DNA of 35,945 nt from Lingula anatina (Eukaryota > Brachiopoda > Lingulata > Lingulida > Lingulidae), in NCBI RefSeq assembly GCF_001039355.2, contig NW_019775506.1:78134-114078 (forward strand). The letters run 5' to 3'. Shown piece by piece: positions 1 to 12,600 of this stretch (positions are counted from its first letter, which is position 1; every line of letters begins with the position of its first letter). The notes below the pieces were generated by a model that saw only the letters and a program-made list of their open reading frames with translations, was not told the origin of the DNA and did no database searches. A program made the translations under genes and the position numbers.

Positions 1-390
1 TTTGCTTGGTCTGAACGGTTAGCAAATTTGAAATGAGGAGGAGCAACTGCCGCTCTTTAAATAGTTTTTGGCAGCATACTTTTGACGTTGAAACAGCCAA
101 AAATAACAACTGCAATTAGTTGTTTTTCACTTATTTTGCTTCACCAAAGGTTAATTATCTTGGTTGTTAAATTGCTGGCACTAGACTTGAAAGACTTCGC
201 AAGAGTCCACTAAGTTCTTAAGAAGAGTTCATAAGAAGACTGAAAAATAATTTTCAATTTTTGCAAAAATTCTGATTATTGAATACTTTACCTGATCCAC
301 TCAATCTTTTAATTTTTCTTCTTGTCCAGTTTGAATATAATAGTATGATCAGGATATCAGGTTCTTTTTTGTTCATATTTTTGGCAATAT

Positions 391-558
391 CAGGATTGGA
401 TTGAGACCGTCTTCTGGGTCTCCCAAAGGACGGTCAGATTTTCAAGTTATCATCGATAGGTATCTAATTTTTTCTGTCAGAAGACACTCGAATTTGGAGG
501 ATGGATCAACAAAGATAATTTGGAAGACTGTCAGAAAATAGCTCTGGATCCGCCCCTG
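391..558. mobile_element. hAT-like MITE, copy 1
   Basis: This ~168-bp non-coding element ends in GGATCCGCCCCTG, and its left end (CAGGATTGGATT) is a degraded reverse complement of that. It is flanked by a 5-bp direct repeat AATAT (386-390 and 559-563). Internally, GACCGTCTTCTGGGTC is followed by an inverted GGACGGTC, giving a hairpin. Related copies lie at 16994-17163 and 19281-19441. The CAGGGGCGGAT-type terminus is typical of hAT-derived MITEs, but the superfamily call is tentative. Confidence 0.72.
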
Positions 559-604
559 AATATTCTTATTCCCCCCCCCCCTCCCCCCAAGATTGTGGAA
601 GGGA

Positions 605-1627
605 AATAGCTTGTGGACACCTTTGTTGATATTAAATAGTTTATGCAGGTTATGACTTATTAATTGTTGGGCGTAAGTTTTTGTTTGTATTATTATATTG
701 TTTATACCTATATCATCAATAAACTGGGCTGCCCAAAGGCAACTCCCACATGCACCGAAAATAGTTTTTACCTATCAGCAACATATTTTTAATGAGCACA
801 ATTATATAATAACAATTTTCAATCGTATTAATTTTCATTTTGTACTTTTATTTGTATAAATATGACAATAAATTAAACTATAACTATTATTATTATTATT
901 ATCTACAGTCAACTGAGCTGCAGTGTTTGTACTTGCTATTCATCCAATGAAATTCTTAATTTTGGTTAAAGCTGTTCTTTGCCAGGTTGGCATAAGGGGT
1001 ATGCTTTGTTATATTTCCTATTTTTGCAATACTAAGCAATAAAATGAATATGTCCTCTTATTTTTAATCATTTATTTATTTAGCCCCATTCTTTCTTCAT
1101 GATGTTTTTTTTTTCATCTGATGCATATGCGTGATAAATCATAAAGTGGTCAGTGCCTGACAGGAAATTCATGAAGTACTAGAAAATTAAATTCTCATAA
1201 CATCTACAGTCAACAGGTTGAAAATGCTGAATTCTTTCAAGTGAAAGCCAATGAGTGTTGAAACTGTTGAATTCTTTCAAGTGAAAGGTAATCAGTGTCA
1301 CTTAGTCTGTTTGATTTTCATTGGCATCTGATTGCATAAAATGTGACGACAGGACAATTAAATAGAGACAAATACCTCCCACAGGGGGTTGGCACATGCT
1401 GGTTATATTTAGAAATAATGTGTATTTGTGGTTCAACTGAAAGTTCCATGGGTTTGGTCTGAAAATACCAATTTTCTGCTAACATTTACATTTTGCTTAC
1501 TGTGTACTGCAAACTCCCATGTGTCCTTATATATTATCAAGATCATGACAAGTCACATTTAGGGTTCCCCTGAACTGATGATTACTTGATTTGGTGTTAA
1601 TAAGTGCACTATTAGCAAGGTTTCCTT

Positions 1628-1640
<13 letters not shown>
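605..1640. repeat. Dispersed ~1 kb repeat, copy A
   Basis: This stretch aligns throughout with about 14709-15770. Shared blocks include TTGTGGACACCTTTGT, ACATGCACC(G/A)AAAATAGTTTT, GTGACGACAGGACAATTAA and AGACAAATACCTCCCACAGG. Divergence by eye is modest, with many small indels. No coding capacity is seen. Internally it holds two near-tandem copies of GAATTCTTTCAAGTGAAAG (about 1230-1287). It ends in the TTTA microsatellite. The element class is unknown. Confidence 0.75.

Positions 1641-1677
<37 letters not shown>
1627..1677. repeat. (TTTA)n microsatellite
   Basis: About twelve uninterrupted TTTA units sit at the right end of dispersed repeat copy A. Copy B has no such expansion at the matching place (about 15760-15775). 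Confidence 0.95.
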
Positions 1678-1678
<1 letters not shown>

Positions 1679-1893
1679 CTACTCCAATATATGATTTAAT
1701 ACGTACATTATTATGGTCATTTAATAGAAATTAAATACAGTTTGCCACAGACAAGAAGTTTCAGGTCTGTATATATTGTAATAACTAACATGTGCTGTGC
1801 CATTTTTTTTTATCATAATTATATGATACTATTGAAAAGTATAGAAATCCACATTATGGTGCTAAGACATGTCCATTTTATTTCATTTTTCAG

Positions 1894-3668
1894 CCCAGGA
1901 GAGACTTAGAAAACTTGCAGCAGACCTTGAGCTGACAGAGCAGCAGGTGCTCAGGGCCACACAAGAGTTACACCGTATAGCAGCCGCCGCGCAGCGCCCT
2001 CTGTCCGAGCAAGACAAGCAAGAGATACGACAGAAGCTGAGCAAAAAGATGATGACTGTGAGTTGTTCATACTTATAATAAAGTCTTCCTTGCACTCATA
2101 CACTCATACACTAAGGTCTCTGAATACTCCATTTATTGACTGATAAATATCTGTCAGGTTTCAGTCCTCTGCAGTAATGAGTCCAATGCTGTTGACTAAA
2201 ATGGTTACATGATTATCTTTTTATTGTGATAAAACAGTTATTATATACCAGGCTGCATATGACATCCAATAAACAATTCAAGACAATACATTATGCGGAT
2301 GTGACTGAACATTCTTAACAAGAGGAAAATTCAGTTAATTAATATCTTTGTTAAATAATGTCTTTTTTACATGGGATAGGTCAACCAACTTAGAGACTCT
2401 GCCTCTCAGATGGAAGATGATATGCAGCATACTCAAGAGGAAGTGGAACAACAGAAAGAGGAGATCAGAAGGCTGAGAGAACAACTGAAGAAACTAGACA
2501 GCAAGGATGTGTTATATGTTAGCTATGATTTAACTATACATTTGAATTTTTAAAAAATAGCCTTGGCAAGATGCAAATTAGCACCTTTTATAGGTTAATT
2601 TCAGTTGGCACCTCACTTTGTTACTTTTCACAACTGCTTGGATTTTGATTTCAAATGTGACTTCATATTAATATTTATATCCAGAGCTATTTATCAATGT
2701 TAGATCCAGTATTGGGCAGAGATGAGAAAACCATTTTTGATCTAAATAAAAATACTTTCAGTGTTAATTATAAGGAGGATATTTTAATTTTTATTCATAC
2801 TTTCATTCATTCATCCACTTCTTCATTCAGAACCAGGTGAAGGCAGAAATGGCAGACAAGGAGCAACAGCTCCAGCAGAGGACCCAGATGTATCACGACC
2901 TACAGAACCAGCTGGAAGACATGCTGGCGAGAATAGCCAAGGAGCAAGCTGAGATTAAGAGACTTGAACAGCAGTTAAAGGAAGGCAAGTTAAATTTATT
3001 TGCAAAATTCAGTATTGCGTGTTCCAGAAAAAAAAGTACAGATTTTTCTGTTAAAAAAAATATTATAGATGACAGGACACTTAAACAGTGGTAAATTGAT
3101 AACTGTAATGTAAGGAATTATTGGAGAAAAAGATGTTTGTGTTATTATGATAAAAAGTTACCTTTGTCGCTGATTTTAGCTAACTATGACTCCTTTTTCA
3201 TCATTTGTTTTGCAGCTGTACATGCATGAGCAAGATAATGACATAATTTTTAACAAGCTTATATTAATTTTTAAACAGTTTTTAAGAAACCTGGAACATA
3301 ATATAAACTTGTATTTCAATGCTTTGATATACAAGAAAAAGTATTCTTTAATAATAAATGTATATAATTTTTGAACTCAGGTCCAGTCAGTTTTTTCACA
3401 GCACAATTACATAATCTCAATTACAGTTTTTCTCTCAATGATTCCAGGCCAAGCCACGCAGAATGAAGAGATCAAAGCTGAGCTGGAGGACGTCATTAGT
3501 GGCCTCCAGGACTATCTGACCAGTGTGAAGAGGAACGCTGAGAGCCAGCAGCAGGAGGTGGATGACCTAATGCTGGAGAGAGAAGAGCTGTTAAAAAGGC
3601 TGCAAGACATGGAGAATGAGATGAGCATCATGGACTCAGAAGCTGGAGATTATAGGAAATTGGCTAAG
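1894..3668 (+). CDS. CNTRL: Centriolin exons 1-4: first visible coiled coil
   Basis: Exons 1894-2057, 2380-2508, 2831-2984 and 3448-3668. Exon 1 begins in phase 1 after a TTTTTCAG acceptor, so at least one coding exon lies upstream. It has an Ala-rich stretch (HRIAAAAQRP) inside a heptad pattern. Exons 2 and 3 are Glu/Gln/Lys coiled coil. Exon 4 carries the segment ELEDVISGLQDYLTSVKRNA, which lines up with vertebrate centriolin GLQEYLGTIKG. Exon 2 uses a weak donor (GAT|GTGTTA). Exon 3 needs a GC donor. Introns 2 (2509-2830) and 3 (2985-3447) are over 300 bases and show only AT-rich sequence. Confidence 0.88.
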
Positions 3669-6600
3669 GTGTGTATGAAGACATAGTGATAATTGTTTGT
3701 TTTTATGATCTTGTTCCACATTTTTATATATTTTTTTTAATCATTTATAAATGACATTTGATTACATCAAATAAATAACACTGGTAAAAATTAATGTTGT
3801 TTAAAAAAGTATAACTTTTAAAAGTGCAGGATGCATTAATGATAGCTGTTTAATCTGTATAATTTTCATTAAGGACCTAAAAACATACTTATTACAAGGA
3901 TCTGTAAGTAAACCTTGTATTTTCTTAGAAGGTTTAGAACTGTGAAACAAAAGTCAAATTTATCTGTGAATTTTATTCCCAACTTTCCTACATGATACAA
4001 CTAAAACTTTCTCAAAAGGTAAAGCAAAAAAAAAAGTAAAAGCCTACATTGGGGGCATCAGGTGATATTCTTCACTTTTATCAATAAAATGATCCCTCAT
4101 TCTACAGAGATTGAGAGAGTTAGAGGAGTCACTACAGGCACAGCAAGACATCAACGCCACTCTTCAGCAACAGCTTGACCAGAGTGTTGGACCCCTGGAC
4201 AATACTACTGCAGAAGATCTTGACCGCGCACAGCGACAGATAGATGAGCTGAGAAAGACACTGATGAATGAAAAGAAGAAAGCTGATGTGAGTTCTTCAG
4301 AAATGTACTGATTTCTGATTTAAAAAGACTGTTTTACCTACATAGAAATTATGAACAGCTCTTACTTGGTTGGTGGTAATGATATATTAAAGTAATGAGA
4401 AATATGAGAGAAAAACTGTTATGCCGTGGGCATACAGTGCATGTAAAACCTTAATATAAAAATATTTTTTCTTGAACATTTCAGCAGTTTTCCTTTTTTG
4501 GCCAACTTAGGTAAAATAGGTTTTGATAATTTAGGTTTTGGGAAGTGGTACATGTTTACAATTTTGAGAAAAAGGAATTGAAATATTCACGGAAATTAAA
4601 TACTTGCTATATGTTTGTCTAATAGGGTTCCTTTAACTTTTTCTGTCAGGCTGAAAGACGTGCTATGGAGGATGCTATGGCCAATGAGAGGGAACAGCTA
4701 CAAGCTTTACTGGCAGAGGCCACTGCAGGGAGAGAAGACACTGGAGAACTCAGTAGACTGGCTGCCCAGCTGGCAGCTTTACAGGTAAAATAATCCATTG
4801 GGTTTTTGCTATTGTCGATAAAAAAGTTTGTAAGGTTGGAATCAGAGAATTAAGTTGAGGAAAAGGGTCTTAGAGTACTAACAGGCTGGCCCTTGGCTTG
4901 CATTTGTACATGCAAATAAGTCAGTTTTCAGTTTTGGTAAAGTTTCTGTTAAGAAATTAAAAATTATTTCCTTCAGAATGAAGGTATTTAGCTTACAATT
5001 TCAATTTCAAAAATGCTAAAATAATTAAGAAAGAATATTTTTCATTCAAAGCATTTTTTGACCTTTTATTTATTGAATTTTTATTATGTGTAAAAGGAGT
5101 CCATTTCTCACACTTGAAAACTTTTCCTACCCACCAAGTAGAAGTTGAAATGAAGTTAGATATTTAGACATTATGGAAATACAGAATTTTTAAAATCATA
5201 AGTACATCTTCAACTCAAATAGAAGGATATTTCTCACTTTTGACATTTTTTCCCTCTTCCCTCCCCCAGGCAGACAACCAGGCACTCAGAAGCAGGATGA
5301 GAGACCAAGAGAGGGCAGCACAGGACAGGCTCCAGGAGACCATCTCCCCTGATGATCTGTATCAGAGGTTGCAGGAGGTCATAGCTCAGTTAGACAGGGG
5401 ACAGGTAAAGTTGACTTCCCAATTGCTATTTTCTTTCTCACAAACACACAGAGAGAGCAGCATGGGTACAAGTACAGTGACCTTAGTATTACTAAATGTA
5501 TGAAAAAGACTTGTCAAAATTCATCATTTTGAATATTTTGACTCCATCAATTTGATCACTGAAAAATTATTGGACAGTTTTAGATAATTTTACCTATTAG
5601 ACAGATTTTCCCCCTCTTAATTGATTTTTTAAAAAGAGATTTCATGAAATTTGTTATCGTGTATTTGGTAGTAGTATATTTTGCTAGAATGTTTGCCTAA
5701 ATATAATTATTTTAGCCTCCCAGAGAGAGTGAAATTCAAGATGATATAGGTGGCGTTCTGGCAGATTTACAGCAGTACTTACAAGAGAGACTTGATCAGC
5801 AGAACAGAGAAGCAAAGGATGCCAAGAGGAGCCAAATCAAGGTTCTTTTTCAATTTTGCACTATCACAATAGTCAGTTGTGCTTGTTGAATAATCCATGC
5901 AAAATTGTTTTAATGTCTGTAAAAGTTTCAAAGTTTATAATCTCCATTAGAATAGATGTTGTAACGCATTTAAATTGAAAAACAAACTAATAGCAATGTT
6001 CAGGTGCAACTTACCCACAGTCTGATTAGACCTGGTGGACTTCTTCATTATCAGAAACTCTGCTGGGAGGCCAGACTAGAAAAAAATATTGTAAAACTCA
6101 TTTAGAGAACATTATCATCTTAATTTTAGGCAGAGGCAGAGGTGAATATTTTGAAAGACAGACTGAAGAAATTAGAAGACCAGCTTAGAAAAGAAAAGGA
6201 TAAAGCTGCCAAGCTTAAGGTATGGAAGAATTTTATTTTAATACTTTCACTTAGCAAGTATATGTTATTGCCTGTGTAAATGCTCCCAAAGCAAGAGATC
6301 TTTGTTGTCATGCCAAGTATCTACATATTTTGATTCAAATTAGTTGATTCCAAAAAAAAAGTTCCATTTTTAACTGCAAGTAAAATTTATGGAAAAAAAA
6401 AGTTGTAGGTTAAGCTAGGTATTTTAGATGGAGGTCAGTGTATGCCTTTGTTTTTAAGGTCTCTCTCCATGCCTTCGTTTTTAAGATCTCTCTCTATACC
6501 TTGAATATTGCAGGCTGACAAGAAGAAAAAGGAGAGAGATTCAGAAATAGATAAATTGCATGACGAGTTGGCACGACTGAAGGATGCCCTCAAAGCAGCA

Positions 6601-9600
6601 CAGTCCACCCCCAAACAGGTAATTTTCATCATTGCCATAACTATGATATTTTTAGATGTACAACTTGTTTATTGTATTTCTGAAGACAACAATATGTTAT
6701 TTTTACCAGAATTAAAAAAAATGCAAGCATAACATTATTGTACATCACAAATCAATGTGGACTCTTTTGTAGATGAGTAACATAGAAAATGGTGTCATTT
6801 TAGGAGATGGGTCAAGTATACTTTTGAAGAAAAATATAAAATTTATTTTTCTACTTTTCCAACCTGCACATTTTTTTCTATTTAGATTTGCCATATTCTA
6901 GTTAGATTTGCCATATTATTATTATTATCATAACATTTTTTTCAAGTGAGTTTTATGGTATTTTTTTCTAGTCTGGCCTCCCAGCAGAGTTCCTCCAGCC
7001 TACTCCAAGGTATGACACAAGCACAGAGGCCCCCAGCTTTCAAGATTCTCTCACCACGGAAGAGAAGGCCATGTTTGACCAGCTTCAGAAAGAACTGGCA
7101 GAACTCAGAAAACAAATGGCTGAGGCAGACAGCAATGCTGCCAAGAAAGTGTGTGAACAGTTTTGAAGATTTCCCCTTGGTTACTCTGATTAATGTGACA
7201 GTGACTTTGGAGATTTTTGGCAAGACTTAAATAGGTTTACTTAAATAAGTGCATGGTTTGCATGTGTGTTTGCTTCCTAAAAGTTTTACACATATGTTTG
7301 CATCTAAATAAGTAAATTAAAAGTTAAATAGTAATGTCATCAAAGATGGGGATATAAAAGCACTCAATTTGTAAATTGGATAGCAACAGTGGTAAAAGAG
7401 AAATACTAAACCAGTTTCTTTTATTTATTTATTTGTTTGTTTTTTAGCTTCAGGATGCCAATCAGCAGATTTCTCAGCTACAAAATGAACTTAGGCAAAA
7501 GGAACAAGAAAAGAGAAGACTGTCTCAGAGGGTAAAATGGGGATTCTTATGTCAGTTAGCTTAGTGGTATTCATGTGTATTCAATGTGTATTTAAAATGT
7601 GATAAGTTGTTTTTGTGTGCTTACTTAGCACATGTTTTGTGTATATGTGTGTGCAGGTGTGTCACTGTTTTCAGGCCTTTCCTGTAAAATTTATATGTCA
7701 GAAAAGAAGTGTATATAGGTATGACTGATTTTTGTCAAGTCCATGTGTATATTACAACTACAGGCTTACCCAAAAGATAAATTCAATTATAGATTTGAAT
7801 AAATGGATAAATTAAGTAAATAAATAGGTAAAAGGTTTTTAAAAAATAGGCAGAAAAAGGGTGAAATTGAAGATTGTCTTTATTTTCCTACAGAAGCCTC
7901 CAGATGACCCGCGAGTGAGACAGCTGGCCAATGAACTGGTCCAGACCCAGGGGGAGCTGGACCTTCTGCAACAACTCCTGGCAGACAAGGACAAAGAAAT
8001 CCAAGATGAAATGAAGAAGTCCACCAGGTCTAATCAGACTGTGGGTAAGTTGCACCTGAACATTGCTATTTGTTTGTTTTTCAATTTAAATAGGTGAAAG
8101 TATCAGGTTGCCCTTTTAATTTGAATAGTAAGGCCTTTTTTTAGGATTTTAGGATGGTGAAATCATAGTTAAAAGCAATCCAGCTTGATACAGTATTTTC
8201 TTCCCTCTATTTTCTTATGTACGGTAGTTCTGATACCTTATTTAAGCTGGTTCTTTATAAGCATAGTCGGGCTATTTTTTTCACAATCCATTGTAAATGA
8301 ATAGTAAAATAGTAAATTGAAATATATACTATCTAAAATACTTGAACATATGTTTTTAGCTGCCCAGCAGGAAGAGATCACAGGATTACATGACATTCTA
8401 GAGGCACAGAGAGATGAAATATTACGTCTGAATGATCTGCTGGACAGACTGACCGGTGGACCACAAACAGGTGAAACACATAATAAACTTCAGATGTATT
8501 GATTTGAATATCTAAGTATTCATAAATCCAGTTATGTTATTTTCGTTCCATCATTCAAATTTGATTTTAAAAAAGATTCGGGCCCTATTATTTGATGCAA
8601 TTTTTTTTCTTGAAAATATATACCATACAGGTTCTTATATTTACTCTGTGCACCTGTCTTATATAAGTAGAGTACACATTTTATATGGAATTATGCACCA
8701 TGTAAGTTTTCATTTACTTAAAGGTCCAGGCTATGATGAGGAACTCCAGAGGCTATCAGATGAACTGAACAATTTAAGGAACAAACTCTACCAACAGAGA
8801 CCACAAATCCAGGGTCTGGGCACCCCCCAACGAGGCCCTCAACCTACACAGGTTATAGCACACACAGGGAAATATTTCAATAATTGGCAGAATAAAATCT
8901 TCCATCTTTCTTTTGTTTTAACAGAAGCTTCCCAGACATTCTAATGTCCCATGTGTGCGTTTTTTCTGTCATTTTTTCTTTTAATTGTTTTCTTTTAATT
9001 TTTTAACCTACACTGTCACAATTTACTTGGTTTTTCAGCCCATGCCTGTTGGGACAGGATCTCCACAGTTTGATCCGTACTCAGCACGATCTGGAAGATT
9101 CTATTCTCCTGCACCTGGGGGAAGAGGGATGCCTGAAAGGCAATATCCTCAAGGTATGTATACATATTAAAATATCATTTTTTCTGTTTCTTTGTATTAT
9201 ATTTAGATGCTTGAAATTTGTTTTTTAATTATGACTTCTTTCTCTGTATCTCATAATAAGATCTTTGTTGTATATTTGAAATTAGATATAATTGTTATTT
9301 TGATATTTTAGATAAGTTTTTTGTAAAAATGGTAAGAATTGATGAATTAACATTATGTGATACAGCCCTATAACCACATAACAAGTTTTGGTTGAAAAAC
9401 ATACATGGATATCAAAATTTCATCCATTAACATTATGATATGTATATCTTTTCAGGTGAAGGTGGTGGAGATGGTGGTGGGCACCCTTCAGGCACTGGAC
9501 CTGGATCGACCTTCATTCCAGGTCAAGGTCAAAGGGTGACCTTTGGTCCAGGTAGTCCAGGAGCTACATATATTGTCAGAGATCAGCCTTCATTGGCAGG

Positions 9601-12600
9601 TCAAGGTCAATTGTATGTACCTGTCTCACAAGCTGGGGTCAGTGGAGGTCAAGGTCAAGTAGGGGGTCAAGGTGTAGCTTATGTTCCTGTAGGTCACCCA
9701 ATAGCAGTGCATCCATCTGGACCAGTGCAATATGTCCCAGTAACTCCTGGTCCTGGGCAACCACCTGGTATGCTATTACCACTTTACCCTGTATATTCAT
9801 TATTGGTGTTGGTGGCGTAGTAATATATACTTTGAGTTTTTAAACTTGCTTTCCCTCTCCTTGTGATTACTTTTAAAGAGGATTTCATGTTTATTTTATA
9901 ATGCTTATATAAAGGAATGATTTAAGTTTTACAAATGCCATCACAGATCTTGGTAAAATGACACCATATCTGCATCAGTTTTAACAGATATGTGAATTGT
10001 TGTAGCTTCTCTTTTAATGCAAAAATTCTTCAAGACAGATCCATAAATTCAATAAATGTGGAGAAAAGAGAATGTTGCATTCAATGATATACTGTGTTGT
10101 GATGTACAGGTAACTGTACTTAGATTCAACATCATTTCAGGAGATGGCCAGAAGATGGCAGCAGTGAATCTACCAGGACAAGAAGTGCTTTTCTGTAATG
10201 TGCCCGAGCACCATGACATGGTAATAGTTTGCCTTAATTCATATTTTTATAAATGAAAATGGACACAGTTTTGGTCACCAGTGTTGCACTGGCATTTTGC
10301 AAAGGAACAAATAAAATTAAGACAAGTAAACATGTAGAAATAATGATATCATTGCTTCATTTTTACCATTTTTACAGGAGGATTACATTGCACAGTTGCA
10401 GGAGAAGATTAAAGAATTAAAACAGAAAATAAAGGTACTAATAAAGAGAAAAACATATTCCTTAGGCTTACTCCTGTTAAACTGCTGTTCAGCAGTTATT
10501 TTAAAGGAAGCAAAATAAATTATTTGACTTAGCTTTGCACCTTATTTAATAATTTAGTTTGCAGAGGGTTAAATTTCATGTTTGACACTGGTTTCTCCAC
10601 CCTTAAGCTTTTTTTTATCATTTTCAGAAACTGGAAAAGAGAGAGACTTTATCAGCAGAAGCAGAGAGGAGCGCAGTGAAAAGACTGAGAGCTGAATTGG
10701 AGGTATAAACAGGGTAACATCTATGATACATAGAATGAGTATTTTTTCTGTTTTAAATTTTATGTTAACCAGCTTGTCTGTCTGTCACTTTTCATTAGAT
10801 GCACTTACTCAGAAACATTAATTCTGATAATATTTATGGGACAGTTAAGTAGAATTAAATATATCATAGATACTTTTAAAATAGACCTATTTGATTTCTG
10901 CTGTGTTTAAGGAATTCAATGCATATTGAACCTTAATGTAGCAATAAAAATTAATATATAATGATAATTTTTCTGGATATTTCATTCCTTAATTACCAAG
11001 GAAGGTATATCCTATCAAAAACCTGTTGGCAAAAAACACCTTATTATAAACTTGAAACTCACTAAAAGTGTATAGAACACATCATAATATTGTTTATTGT
11101 TTTGAATATGGTAAACCTTGGCAATTAATAATAATTGATAAGTGTTAAAATTTCCAGGAAAACTAATATTTACTATATATATGTTTCACACCCATGTTCT
11201 GTCTTTAGGATCGGCGTGATGAGTTGGAGGGATTGGATCTTGCAATGGAGAGACAAAAAGCCTCCCTACGCCACATGAAGGAGGTGGAAGAAAAGTTGAA
11301 GGAGGAAAGGGAAGGAGCCCTGAAGGAACTGGAAGAACTCAAGAAAACTAATGCCAAAACCAATAGAAGAAGGTCAGTTTATGTATATGTCACAGGATAG
11401 TTAGTCATTCAGTAGAATCACAGATCTTATTATTAATTGATGGAAGAACCCATCTTACAACCTTTTGTGTCATGTTTATTAGCATTATTAAATGACTGCT
11501 ATTGTATGTAATTTCCATATGTATTTTTGTGCCATACTTAAAGTTTCAAGTGATTGGGCCTTAAATTTTAAGTTAAATTCAGTAAAAGATATGCATTCTT
11601 ATATTGTATTTTCAGAGAATTCCTGGAGGGACGTTCACAGTACGATGTGGCAGACTCGGATTACGAATATGACTACAATCCCAGACAGAGGAAAAGTCGT
11701 CTGAACTACTTGGAAGACGAGATACAGTGCCTGGAGGAGACCCTGGCCAAGAGGAGGGCAGAGTTGAGGGAGGCAGACAGACTGCTACAGGAGTGTCAGG
11801 GGGACTTGCAAGATGCTAGAAATCAGGTGAGGTGGATCCTTTCTGATCATTACCTCCTACAAAGAGGGTTAGGTTTTAATTGGTGTTCAAATAATGCTGT
11901 CAGAGGTGAAAATGCCAAGGTTTAAAAATATTTTCAATTTCTCCAGGCCAAGACCACCGTCCAGCAGTATGACCAGGCCAGAGAGGGCCTAACCACCACT
12001 GTCCAGCAAGCAGAGGAGATAGAGAGGAGGTCCAAAGAAGCTGGTGTCCAGCTGGTTCAGGCCCAGGATCAGATAGAGGACCTTCAGAAGGAGATCAGGC
12101 AACTGGATATGGAGAAGGCAAAGAAAGAGGCCACTCTGCAGGGTATCCTTAAGGTATGGGATATTTGTTTGTGGTCAGTGTATGTGTCAGCACAATTGCC
12201 TGCTTCCATTATTGGAAATTGAACAGGACATACTATTAAGGGTAAAAAGGTTGCCACTCTTCAAGATTTTGTCTTCTGTTAAACATTTAAATTGAAAAAT
12301 TTTCTTTTCAGTTTTATTTGATTGCACATTTGTTTTGTATCATTTTATGTGCTTAAGTTATTTGTTTATTTATATTTAAACAAACTTCTGCCAGGTTATC
12401 TCTACAAAAGATGAAGAGTTTCGCAACTTGGATGAACAAGTGAAAGATTTGGAAGAGAGGTATCTTGAACAAGTATAATTTTTAAGTAAAATTAATTTAA
12501 AAACAAATGGACACTTCCCATTAAGTCCCTATTGATTAAGATACACAGCATGCCAGAAATCATAAATGAAAGGCATTTTGTCTATAATTGCCATGCGTGT

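Larger units (their letters stand above)
1..1893 (+). other. Upstream intron or flank of centriolin, repeat-rich
   Basis: I see no convincing exon here, although exon 1 begins in phase 1 and so needs an upstream coding exon. The stretch holds a MITE copy (391-558), a C-rich run (about 571-588), a copy of the ~1 kb dispersed repeat (about 605-1640), a short TTA run and a TTTA microsatellite. It is probably intron, but the left boundary is outside the window. Confidence 0.7.

Noticed and set aside
3186-3374. Open frame after a TTTTGCAG in intron 3
   Set aside because: Composition is intronic, no donor fits in phase, and exon 3 joins exon 4 without it.
8534-8944. 136-codon open frame around exon 15
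   Set aside because: It extends the real exon (8724-8851) into intron on both sides; the acceptor and donor are clear and the extra residues are unlike centriolin.
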